Positions 24,437 to 33,120 of a stretch of 64,000 nucleotides of DNA are shown piece by piece (the first letter of the stretch is position 1; each line of letters opens with the position of its first letter). Where the stretch lies: positions 10,226,501 through 10,290,500 of the forward strand of contig BSBM01000179.1 in assembly GCA_027924585.1 (NCBI GenBank), in the 5' to 3' direction. Source of the DNA: Larix kaempferi (lineage: Eukaryota > Streptophyta > Pinopsida > Pinales > Pinaceae). The position numbers and the translations under genes were made by a program. Under the pieces are notes generated by a model. The model was not told the origin of the DNA and made no database searches. It saw only the letters and a program-made list of their open reading frames with translations.

Positions 24437-25878
24437 TATACTTTCTCTATTTTCTCAAAATAATAATCAATGTTGCACATTGGATCATCTCATAATAATT
24501 AATTTGATATCATCTTTATTTATGGGATCTATCCATGCAATTATGTATGGGCTCTATTAAGTATTTTCCAAATCATCTTATCTAATTGAAACTCTTCCAT
24601 GGTTAGTGGCTTTTTAGGTTGACCAACATCCAATTTAAGCATTGTTAGATGTTTTTCTATGATGCTTATCTAGTATCATAGTGCAACTAAATTCAATTAC
24701 CATCCTTTGTGGCTAACTAGAACCAATGTTGCAATTATTGTTTTGGGTGATATATTGCTGAAGGTCCAGAAATAATCTCAGGAAAAATATTGGAAATTGT
24801 TGGAAAATATTGGCAAGGATAAACTTGGATTTGAAAAACTCAGAAAATATTGTAAACATTGGAAACCTGAAAAACGAAGAAAACTCAGAAATATCTGGAG
24901 AAATCAAAGATATTTGCAACAATATAGAATGGAGAACCTACATTACTGTGTTATTTTTAGTCATAGATCCCTGCAAAGAACCGGTTATAGCATTCGTCTA
25001 TGACTGAGGAATGTAAATAATGCAACTCCAGCCAAAGCATTGCCCATAATCAAACAGAACCGAAAATAGAGTATAGACCTAACATAATTCATTGTAGGTG
25101 GGCAAACTAGCAAGGGACTTTAAGAGGTGAAAAGACACCCAACGCATCAAGAGTTTGAAATACATAGATGATAGAATGGATTTTCTCCTCTGCAAAAAAT
25201 CAACATAAAAAGGGAAAAGTTTTGTTTAGCCTATATCATAATATATATAGCATGTTAATTAGTGAGATTAATAGTAATATATTATAGAAAAAGAGAGTCC
25301 ACCTTTTCAAGTAGGCTAGATATCAGGTAACAACTTATTTCTCAAGTGTATTACAATATAAAATACACTTAGCTTTGTTATTATTATTGTATTTTAGCTT
25401 AGCACTTGTTATTATTACTGTATTTTATTATTTTATATTGTTATATTTTTCCTCTGCTTGAGGATGTCAAGAGAAAGTGCTTAACCATTCAAGCTATGCT
25501 TCTTTGATTAAATGATTGATAAATTCAGACCCGAGATCATATCATGTTTCATGGTATATGTGAAATCCACATATTAAATTGGTTGATATTGAACATTCTA
25601 ATTTCCCTGTTGCTACAATCAGAACTTGAATGAACACAACATATCTTGTTTCATGGCACCATGTGAAACCCACATATTAAATTTGTTGATATTGAAGATT
25701 CTAATTTTCCTATTGCTACCATCAGATTTTGAAAGTTTGAATGAACACAGCATAACCTATTTCACTTTCATGGCTCATGTGAAGCCCACATATGAAAATG
25801 CTTGATTAATTATGAGATATTAATTTGAAATTGCTTGGAATTTTTATTCTCATATCAATCCATAAGGAATTCTATTTA
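24437..25878. other. CACTA-type interior after the UTP20 fragment, no gene recognised
   Basis: The sequence departs from UTP20 at the donor of its last recognised exon and continues AT-rich. A short direct repeat (CATGTGAAACCCACATATTAAAT-like, three diverged copies) lies at about 25550-25800. No protein or RNA gene was seen before the tRNA-like sequence. Confidence 0.5.
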
Positions 25879-25950
25879 AGGGTACTAGTTCAATGGTAGA
25901 GCACCTGCCTTATAGGCAGGAGGTTGGTGGTTTGATTCCTCCGTGCCCTA
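25879..25950 (+). tRNA. tRNA-like gene, anticodon TAT (Ile) if functional
   Basis: A full cloverleaf can be drawn. The 7-bp acceptor pairs AGGGTAC with GTGCCCT (one G-T pair). The D stem pairs GTTC with GAGC around AATGGTA. The anticodon stem pairs CCTGC with GCAGG around loop CTTATAG. The variable loop is AGGTT, and the T stem pairs GGTGG with CCTCC around TTTGATT with one T-T mismatch. The A box (TAGTTCAATGG) and B box (GGTTTGATTCC) are close to pol III consensus. It is 72 nt without CCA or intron. Nuclear plant tRNA-Ile(UAU) genes usually have an intron, so it may be organelle-derived, a pseudogene or a SINE-like head. No T4 terminator follows closely. Confidence 0.6.
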
Positions 25951-25974
25951 TTTATATTCTGAAACCACTAAAAA

Positions 25975-26345
25975 GATATAAATGACTAAACAAATGACCA
26001 AAATTTGCATATAAACGACCACCAGTACAACATGAGAGACAAGTGACCAAAAAATGACCAAAATATTCATATAAATGACCACTTTTGAGTTGGAAATCAC
26101 TGGTAGCAAATTAGCGGTCATGTATCACGTGACAAAAAATGTGGTCATTAATTGTGACAATTAATGACCAAATATAGGACCAAATTAATGACCACAAGAT
26201 AAGCTATAAATGACCAAGCTAAATATGACCAAATTTTTGGTCGCGTGATATATGACCACTAATTTGCTACCAGTGGTCACCAACTCAAAAGTGGTCATTT
26301 ATATGTGGATTTTGGTCATTTTTTTGGTCACTTATCTCTCATTTT
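25975..26345. repeat. Right subterminal repeats (TGACCA motifs)
   Basis: About 15 or more AATGACCAAA-type motifs in both orientations fill the last 380 bp of the element, matching the left end. Part of the set is arranged as the large inverted repeat listed separately. Confidence 0.75.
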
Positions 26346-26354
26346 GTACTAGTG
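26020..26354. repeat. 335-bp foldback at the right end of the CACTA-type element
   Basis: The sequence from 26020 (CACCAGTACAACATGAGAG) is the inverted copy of the terminus ending at 26354. The arms pair for about 130 bp through AAATGACCACTTTTGAGTTGG and the CACTGGTAGCAAATTAG segment. The segment thus has the two-ended shape of a MITE. The AAT duplication fits the outer ends (3276 and 26354) and not 26020, so it is read as part of the large element. Confidence 0.8.
26326..26354 (-). repeat. Right terminal inverted repeat of the CACTA-type element
   Basis: The complement begins CACTAGTACAAAATGAGAG and matches the left terminus over about 29 bp with one difference. Confidence 0.88.
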
Positions 26355-26357
26355 AAT
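26355..26357. other. Right copy of the AAT target-site duplication
   Basis: AAT directly follows the TACTAGTG terminus and matches 3273-3275. Confidence 0.85.
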
Positions 26358-26811
26358 CATTCCATTCATTTGTTATTATCCTAAGATCCACTTGAATGTC
26401 AGGCTCTTCTTTGGGTATAATAAATTTAGGTGCAATAGGCCTTGGTATGTTTTGAAAATCATTTGTTCTATTGTGGCGTCCTGTGCTTGAGAAAATGTGC
26501 TCACCCATTATCCTCTTTTCTTCTGAGTGTGAACTACTGTTGTTCCCCATTACCCCTTTGCTTCCAAATTGGCTAGCCACTAATTCGAATCCTTTCATAA
26601 TTTGATGGGACATGTTCTTGGTTATGTCATCAAAGAGAGGTTTCATGAGCTTAATATATTCCTCCCCATCAGTAAAGGTTCCCTTCCCCTCGTTAGTCAG
26701 AGTTTCAGCAAAATCTTCTTCTTCTTCTACTACCTCTTCTTCAACAAAAACCTCTTCAACTACTGGTTTAAAGGGTGGTGGTATATTCTTTTGACTTTTG
26801 GTTAATACCAC
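26355..26811 (-). pseudogene. gypsy-type gag, N-terminal part
   Basis: From ATG at 26811 the minus strand encodes MVLTKSQKNIPPPFKP, a strongly acidic stretch (EEEVVEEEEDF), MKGFELVASQF and LRIITNEWND, where the CACTA insertion begins and the frame runs into its terminus. The continuation LSEDCKRSPPF is in the same frame at 3271 and below. The start lies shortly downstream of the primer-binding site, as expected for gag. No stop lies in this portion. Confidence 0.78.
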
Positions 26812-26827
26812 TAGGTTCCAATATTAT

Positions 26828-26839
26828 GCTTTGATACCA
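26828..26839 (-). other. Primer-binding site of the gypsy-type element
   Basis: The complement is TGGTATCAAAGC, two bases from the LTR edge. It is complementary to a methionine-type tRNA 3' end as in many plant gypsy elements. Confidence 0.8.
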
Positions 26840-26841
26840 CT

Positions 26842-28605
26842 TGTAATGTCCCTTTTTAAAAAAATTATTCAAATGCCCAATTTTTCACTTTTTCCCCAAT
26901 TTCGACCTTTGACTAGTTTTGATGCCTAGGTCCCAAATTTGCCCCAAATGATCCCAAATATTATGAGAAGGTATGTGACTGATATTAGGACTTGAATATT
27001 ATGTTAAGTGATGATATATGGCCACCAAAAGAATTCTGCAAACTCTCTTAAGATTCTGTACCAAGTATGTAATTTTACTAGCAATTTGGGGTTCAAATCC
27101 CCCCAGGGTAAGTACTGAAAATGGCTCCCCAAATGCCTCAAAAACCACTCAAATTTCTGAACAGAGGTAGGGGATGTCTCAATGATGTTATTAAGGTCCC
27201 AAATGCACCATTAATTATTTATTAAGTATGTTCCAACCCTCTCCCAAACAACAACAAAAACCACTAATTCGACCCTTGGGGAAATGGCACCAAATCTTCT
27301 CCAAATGCAAATAAACTGAATATAATGACTTCAAATGATCAAGTTTTGAATATGAAACTTGTAATACACATCCATGGAATTCAATTCATCAAAAATATAT
27401 CATAAAAACATTCTTTTATTCGAAATAATCATCATTATAATGGCATACATCAATGTAGTGGGGAAATGGTCATTGTTTGCTCATTAATCATCATTTTTAC
27501 ATACAACCACTTGGTATTTCGACCTGATACCTTCTGAAGATGAATAAAATAGTATATAAATATTATTACACTCAGAAATACATTATGAGAATCTGTCCCA
27601 AGGAGCACAAGAGCTCACCCAAAGCGCAATCCCTTAAGGAGCATGAATATGCCTTCAAAACCGGAAATGGTTGAGAGATGGTGCTGCACTAAAAAAAACA
27701 CGAGATTCCCTATAGATGATGCCTGTAAATACAAACTCCATTAAATTTCCATGAAATACCTGAGTGGCCTATCCAAACACCAACTTGGATGGGAATATTT
27801 CACCCTCGAAATTGGCTAAGGCAAGAAACTAGTCATCCACTAGCTCTCTCTTCACAAATGCAATTTTTCTCAAATGATCAAAAGCTCTTCTCTTGGTTTA
27901 TCCCTATATTTTATAAAAATCCTTAGCCTTCTAAGGTTCCCAAGCCATCCATAGACTCAATCCAATTCGAATTAGGGTAAGGGCTCATGATTTTCCATGT
28001 GTCTCACCTTTCCTAGCCTTCCACCCTCCACCAATTCAAGTGGGGGTCTCTTTGGATTCTCCAAATCCCATGAGCGCCCTCTTGGAGCCTATTTTTGGGG
28101 ATGACATGTCATAATGGTCCGATGTCAGAGGTCAGATCTTCAATTTGTCATAGATGTCATAGATGCTCCATCATTGTTGTCATAGGGGCTAGGGAATCTA
28201 GCCCAAGTGTCCACAAGCTTCCAATTTGACTCTTCCTCTTCCATGGAGGTTACCAATCCATCCCAATTCGACCTAAGATGATAAATTCCATGTGTATTAC
28301 TTACCAACTCACCCAATAATGTTCACCTTCTCATGAATTCGAATTGGCAAGAGAGAAATGTCATGTCTCCTTGAAAAATCAAGCTAGTGTGGGTCCCACA
28401 TCCTCCATATGTCTTCAAAACCACTTGCCACCTAGAATTTCTCTTGAATTTATTTATTAAATCTATTTATTAAACACTTAAACCCTTATAATTTCTAAAC
28501 ACCATTTATTATCTTCCTTATTGCAATTCCAAATGTGCCCATCCAACCTAGGAAACTAGTAGGATTGATGGGATTGTCTTACTATGCAATTATTTGAATG
28601 GGGAC
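26842..28605 (-). repeat. 5' LTR of the gypsy-type element
   Basis: It starts TGTAATGTCCC and matches 100-1756 closely, with about 100 extra bp around 27820-27935 that the other LTR lost. The outer end stops at GGGGAC and continues AACTATATTG instead of the expected ATTACA. Its terminal bases are therefore lost or replaced and no duplication can be read. Confidence 0.88.
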
Positions 28606-29546
28606 AACTATATTGTTTGGTTTGGTGAAAAATATATTAAAAGGAATTGGGGGGTGGTAAGGGATTAGATAACTAGTACAAAATGAGATATAAGTGACCA
28701 TGCGACCAAAAAAATTGGTCACCGTAGTTTTTTCAAGGGATAATGACCAAAATTGAGAAATTTTAAGTGAGCTAACTAAAAATGACAAAGATAAATGACC
28801 AATTTGGTCACGGGATAAGAAATAAACTAAAAATGACCAAGATAAATAACCAATTTGGTCAGAACATAAGAACTAAACTAAAAATTACCACATAACAATT
28901 GGTCATTTTTGGTTCTGTCACTCCCACAATGGAAAATTACAATTTTGGCAATGAATTTGTACAATTTACTAAATTCTATAAAGTCTCTATCATAGTAGGA
29001 TCTAGATACTATAGATACCTCACAATTGAAATATTTAACTTACTAGGAAAGAAATAAGTACATAAATAATCCTAGAAAAACAAATGATAAAAAAACAGTC
29101 ATAAATGATTAAAAACCAGTCAATACAAATGATCAAATATCAGATTCTATTAACTGTCCAACCCAAAAATGAGTTGTGATTCTCCTTATATAACAATAGG
29201 AAGAAATAAAATGCCTTAGAGGCTATGGCAAGTGGATAGCTTAAATTGGACCTCAATCCCCTCTAGGTTGACCAAAAGGATCCCAAATTATCCCAAACCG
29301 GTACGAATTGTCCATGTGAACATTGGGTGAGCATGGGGACACATCAATGAGGCTCACACATGTGAAGGAGGTGATTCAATGGAGGTTAGGTATACAAGAA
29401 GAGGCCAAAACAGTCAAATAAGGGCCAAAATGACTAGATACAATGCATGGGTGCCTAAGTCAAAGACAGTTTCCTTAAAACAAGGAAACATGGTGCCTTT
29501 GCTCAGATAGTGGTAATAAATGCTAGGGGTGGCCATTAAGAGGGAT
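28606..29546. other. Inter-element stretch containing a one-ended CACTA-family terminus
   Basis: After about 65 bp of unassigned sequence, 28671-28975 aligns with the left end of the large CACTA-type element. The rest (28976-29546) is AT-rich with TGACCA-poor, unassigned sequence up to the copia-2 target site. Confidence 0.55.
28671..28975 (+). mobile_element. Second CACTA-family left terminus, about 305 bp, partner end not seen
   Basis: It begins AACTAGTACAAAATGAGA (first base A in place of C) and follows 3276-3582 closely through CAAGGGATAA and repeated AAATGACCA motifs to TTTACTAAATT. Homology then stops. No matching inverted end was found to the right within the window, so it is a truncated copy or its partner is outside. 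Confidence 0.7.
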
Positions 29547-29551
29547 CCCAA

Positions 29552-30149
29552 TGTTAAATTTTGAGGATCAATTCACAATACTCTAGGATCTTTATTGAGA
29601 GAATAACATCTACAGTATATCAATGCATGACAATCACAATATGACAAGCATCACAAGAATCAAAAGCATAAAGACAAGAGACACAGAGTTTCCCTGGAGA
29701 AAACGCTAAGGTGAAAAACCCCACAACCTCCTTAGAGATAGAGAGAGCAATGGCTCAACCAAAGTACAACCAAATAACACTGAGATAGTCTCCTGATAGT
29801 AGATGATCCTCCTCCTCACTAGTGCGCCACTTTTCAAGTGAGAGTGAGTTACTTTTTCGAGTGAGTAAAATAAAGATCTTAGATCTCTATTTATACTAAC
29901 CTTTTTGCCCAGTGACCTTATGGGGCCGACTTGTCTATCTAGATACATCCACATTATATTATATATAATTCAAGGCCGACCCCACATGGTGGTCTAATAA
30001 CCCATCGACAAGTACACACACTTGCGACACTTGTCAATCCACATGACGACACTTCCTTATAGAGGAATAACACATCTCTTATAAGGGTGCAATAAATATA
30101 TATAAAATACACAGATGAAATACATTCTGAAGTTACATATACATCAACA
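29552..30149 (-). repeat. 3' LTR of copia-2
   Basis: On the plus strand it runs TGTTAAATTTTGAGG to ATACATCAACA. It is nearly identical to 36383-36980, with scattered differences, and is flanked on its outer side by CCCAA. Confidence 0.93.
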
Positions 30150-30158
30150 CTCCCTCTT
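30150..30158 (-). other. Polypurine tract of copia-2
   Basis: The complement AAGAGGGAG lies directly against the 3' LTR, as in copia-1 and copia-3. Confidence 0.85.
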
Positions 30159-30376
30159 AACTAGGAAGGTATTTCTCGACACAGATCTGCTAGACAAGTC
30201 TTCTTCTCGGGATCATCATCATAATCATCGTCACTGCTGTTGCTATCTCAACCAATCTCTGACTCTACTCGTCATAGGAAGTTCTACAAAGCCAGTCCTT
30301 TTTCATATTGGATGTAGGCCCACCATCTGTAGGTATTCATCATCACTGGCCATACTGTGGAATTCTCAGGACTTAT

Positions 30377-31030
30377 TACGTGCATCACAAAACTTGGATG
30401 CAGCATCCCAGGCTATTGCGAGCACATAGCTCTACCTGTAGTATCTCCCAGGAGCACATTACATGTGACCCATCACAAAACCTGGCTGAAGCATCCCAGG
30501 TTATTACGAGCACACGGCTCTACTTGTCGGATATCCCAGGAGCACATTACATGTGATCTCACCACAAAACCTAGCTGAAGCATCCCAGGCTGTTACGAGC
30601 ACACAGCTCTACCTGTCAGATCTCCTAGGAGCACATTACATGTGGTCCACCACAAAACCTGGCTGAAGCATCTGAGGCCTTTTTCATCCTGTCCAGATAT
30701 CCCAGGAGCAAATTACATGTGGTCATGGAAAAACCTGGCTGAAGCATCTGAGGCCTTTTTCATCCTGTCCAGATCTCCCAGGAGCAAATTACATGCCATA
30801 GGACAAAACCTCACAAGAGCATCTTCCAGATATCCCAGGGCACCGAATTACATGCCATAGGCAAAACCTCGAAAGACTATTTGCAGATCTCCTAGGGCAC
30901 AAATTATATGTTCTCCCAAGCAAAACCTCGAAAGAGCATTTGCCAGATGTCCTAGGGCACCGAATTATATGCCATAGGCAAAACCTCGAAAGACCATCTG
31001 CAAACCTCCCAGGGAACAAATTACATGCTT
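30377..31030 (-). repeat. copia-2 minisatellite A, units of about 60-90 bp
   Basis: Units carry CACAAAACCTGGCTGAAGCAT, CCCAGG, CAGATCTCCCAGGAGCA and ATTACATGTG. Early units recur about every 88 bp (30402, 30490, 30579, 30668) and later ones are shorter. Copia-3 has a diverged counterpart at 45760-46335. Confidence 0.8.
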
Positions 31031-31261
31031 ACCTGCACAACCTGATCCACGGCCACAAAGTATCATCTGATACTCATCATACATCATCCTGATGTACACA
31101 TGATCATCCTGATCATCATCACTGCAACATCCTGCTGCATGTCATCTGGAGAAGCTCGTCATCCATGATCATCCTGATCATACAATGCATCCATCTGATG
31201 CACACCAAGTATCTACCTGATACATATCAACATATACAATGTATCTACCTGATACATACAT

Positions 31262-31670
31262 AGATACATGATCCACACAATGTATCCATCAACATACATG
31301 ATCTACCTGATCATACAAAGATACATGATCCACACAATGTATCCATCAACATACATGATCTACCTAATCATACAAAGATACATGATCCACACAATGTATC
31401 CATTAGCATCCAACATGATGCATACATACATAAATGATCCAACTGATCATATCCAGCATCCAACATGATGCATACATACATAAATGATCCAACTGATCAT
31501 ATCCAGCATCCAACATGATGCGTACATACATAAATGATCCAACTGATCATATCCAACATCCAACTTGATGCGTATACAAAATACATACACATGATCCAAC
31601 CGACCATATCCAGCATCCAACATGATGCATACATATATACATATAATGATCCAACTGATCATATCCAAGC
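31262..31670 (-). repeat. copia-2 minisatellite B, units of about 50-57 bp
   Basis: One set repeats ATACATGATCCACACAATG with CATCAACATACATGATCTAC. It is followed by AACTGATCATATCCAGCATC with CAACATGATGC at 31441, 31491, 31541, 31598 and 31654. Copia-3 has a related array at 46690-46870. Confidence 0.8.
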
Positions 31671-31777
31671 AGAAACCAGAACATCATCCTGATGCTCATC
31701 ATCCAGCGTTTACATCCACAGCCATGTGAAGGATCCCCCTTCCAACATGCTTGGAATGGCTTCAGCAAATGTGTCCA

Positions 31778-33120
31778 TCACTTCTTCCTCAAAGTGTCCT
31801 CGATCTGAAGAATGCCAAGTCTCTCCCTGAAGTACTTGAACTTCACCCTGGCTAGTGGCTTCGTCAGCACATCTGCAATCTGCTCGTCCGTCGCAACATA
31901 CAGGAGCTTCATGGCTCCTCTCTGCACCATATCCCTGATATAGTGATATTTGATCTCTATGTGTTTCGACCTATCATGAAACACTGGATTCTCAGACAGC
32001 TTCACACAACTCTGGTTATCACAGAAGATACCAATAGCATCCAACGGGAGATCAAATAACTCAGATAGTAGCTTCCGTAGCCATACTGCCTCACAACTAG
32101 CTGAACAGGCTGCAACATACTCTGCCTCAGCTGTACTCAGTGCTACGCAGGACTGCTTCCTGCTAAACCAAGAGATCACACCTGATCCCATACTGAAGCA
32201 GCACCTAGATGTGCTCTTCCTGTCTGCAGCACTGCCAGCCCAATCTGAATCAACATAACCCTACAGGTTAAACTTTTGATTTGCTTCATACTTGAGCCCA
32301 TAATCCACTATACCCTTCAGGTACCTCAGAACATGCTTTATAGCAATCATGTGAACACTCCTTGGATCCATCAGGAACTAACTCAATGTGTTCACAGCAA
32401 AGCAAATGTCTGGTCTCGTGTTCGTCAAGTACATCAAGGACCCAATCATCTGATGATACATAGAGACATCAACCAGCTCAGATGAAGCATCACATAGAAG
32501 CTTCAGATTCGATGCCATAGGTGTGGCCATGGCCTTGCAATCCATCATCCCAAATCTCTTCAAGATATCTACTGTGTACTTCCCTTGACCAAGGAAGATC
32601 CCACCTGCACTCTGCCACACCTCCATACCTAGGAAATAGTGCATCATTCACAAATCTTTCATATCGAATTCAGCAGCAAGCTTCCTCTTAGTATTTGCAA
32701 TCAGTTTGTCATCTCCTGTTACAAATAAGTCATCCACATACAGGAGTAGAATCACAGGATTCCCTTACTCAACCTTGTAGTAAAGGTTGGAATCCTCTTT
32801 ACTCTTGGTAAAGCCCAAACTAGATAGGAAACTGTCCATCCTACCATACCAAGTTCTAGGAGCTTGTTTCAAGCCATACAAGGATTTCTTCAATCTGCAC
32901 ACATATGACTCCCTGTCATGTATTTCAAAACCGAGTGGTTGCTCCACATATACTTCCTCTTCAACTACACCATTCAAGAAAGCAGTCTTGACATCCATAT
33001 GGTGTATTTTCCATTTCATAGCTGCAGCCAGGGCATGTACTGTTCTGATGGAAGTATACCTAGCTACAGGTGCAAAAGTTTCTTCATAATCTATTCCGTC
33101 TTTCTGAGAGAAGCCACGAG
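31778..33120 (-). pseudogene. copia-2 RT (main part) and RNase H, broken
   Basis: The RT region after the frameshift near 33120 includes MKWKIHHMDVKTAFLNG, YGLKQAPRTWYGRMDSF, a stop after YYKVE, the YVDDLFVTG catalytic segment and FLGMEVWQSAGG with ATPMASNLKLLCDAS. RNase H follows at 32191-31778 (FSRKQSCVALSTAEAEYVAA, FCDNQSCVKLSENP, DVLTKPLARVKF). The frame is interrupted at least at the 33120 shift, at the stop near 32765, around 32650 and around 32370. Catalytic motifs are kept, so the damage is recent. Confidence 0.9.

Larger units (their letters stand above)
3276..26354. mobile_element. 23-kb non-autonomous CACTA-type transposon carrying host gene fragments
   Basis: The left end reads CACTAGTTCAAAATGAGAG. 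The right end, on the complement, reads CACTAGTACAAAATGAGAG, and the two match over about 29 bp with one difference. Both ends carry dense subterminal TGACCA-type repeats, as known for CACTA elements, where transposase binds. The insertion lies in gypsy gag with a 3-bp AAT duplication. The gag frame (TNEWND, then LSEDCK) is continuous when it is removed. No transposase-like protein was recognised. The cargo is degenerate ESF1, prolyl oligopeptidase and UTP20 fragments with introns, a tRNA-like gene, and a later copia insertion. This fits the Pack-CACTA or transduplication pattern known in plants. Confidence 0.85.
100..28605 (-). mobile_element. Ty3/gypsy-type LTR retrotransposon, gag-protease only, split by a 23-kb CACTA insertion
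   Basis: Two long direct repeats (100-1756 and 26842-28605) flank a minus-strand internal region. A primer-binding site lies beside the right LTR (26828-26839, complement TGGTATCAAAGC) and a purine tract (complement GGGTGGGGAGGAC) ends at the left LTR. The internal region encodes gag, a CCHC-like knuckle and an aspartic protease, then runs into the 3' LTR with no RT, RNase H or integrase, so the element is non-autonomous. The 3276-26354 insertion splits gag. Without it the element would be about 5.4 kb. Several in-frame stops show it is inactive. No convincing target-site duplication was found, because the outer end of the right LTR is not canonical. Confidence 0.85.

Noticed and set aside
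26020-26354. An independent MITE inserted in gag
   Set aside because: The 3-bp duplication and the restored gag frame use ends 3276 and 26354. No matching duplication is found at 26020.
3276-26354. CACTA transposase (TNPD/TNP2-type) inside the element
   Set aside because: Both strands were read for it and no transposase-like domain was recognised. The long frames are copia RT or UTP20.
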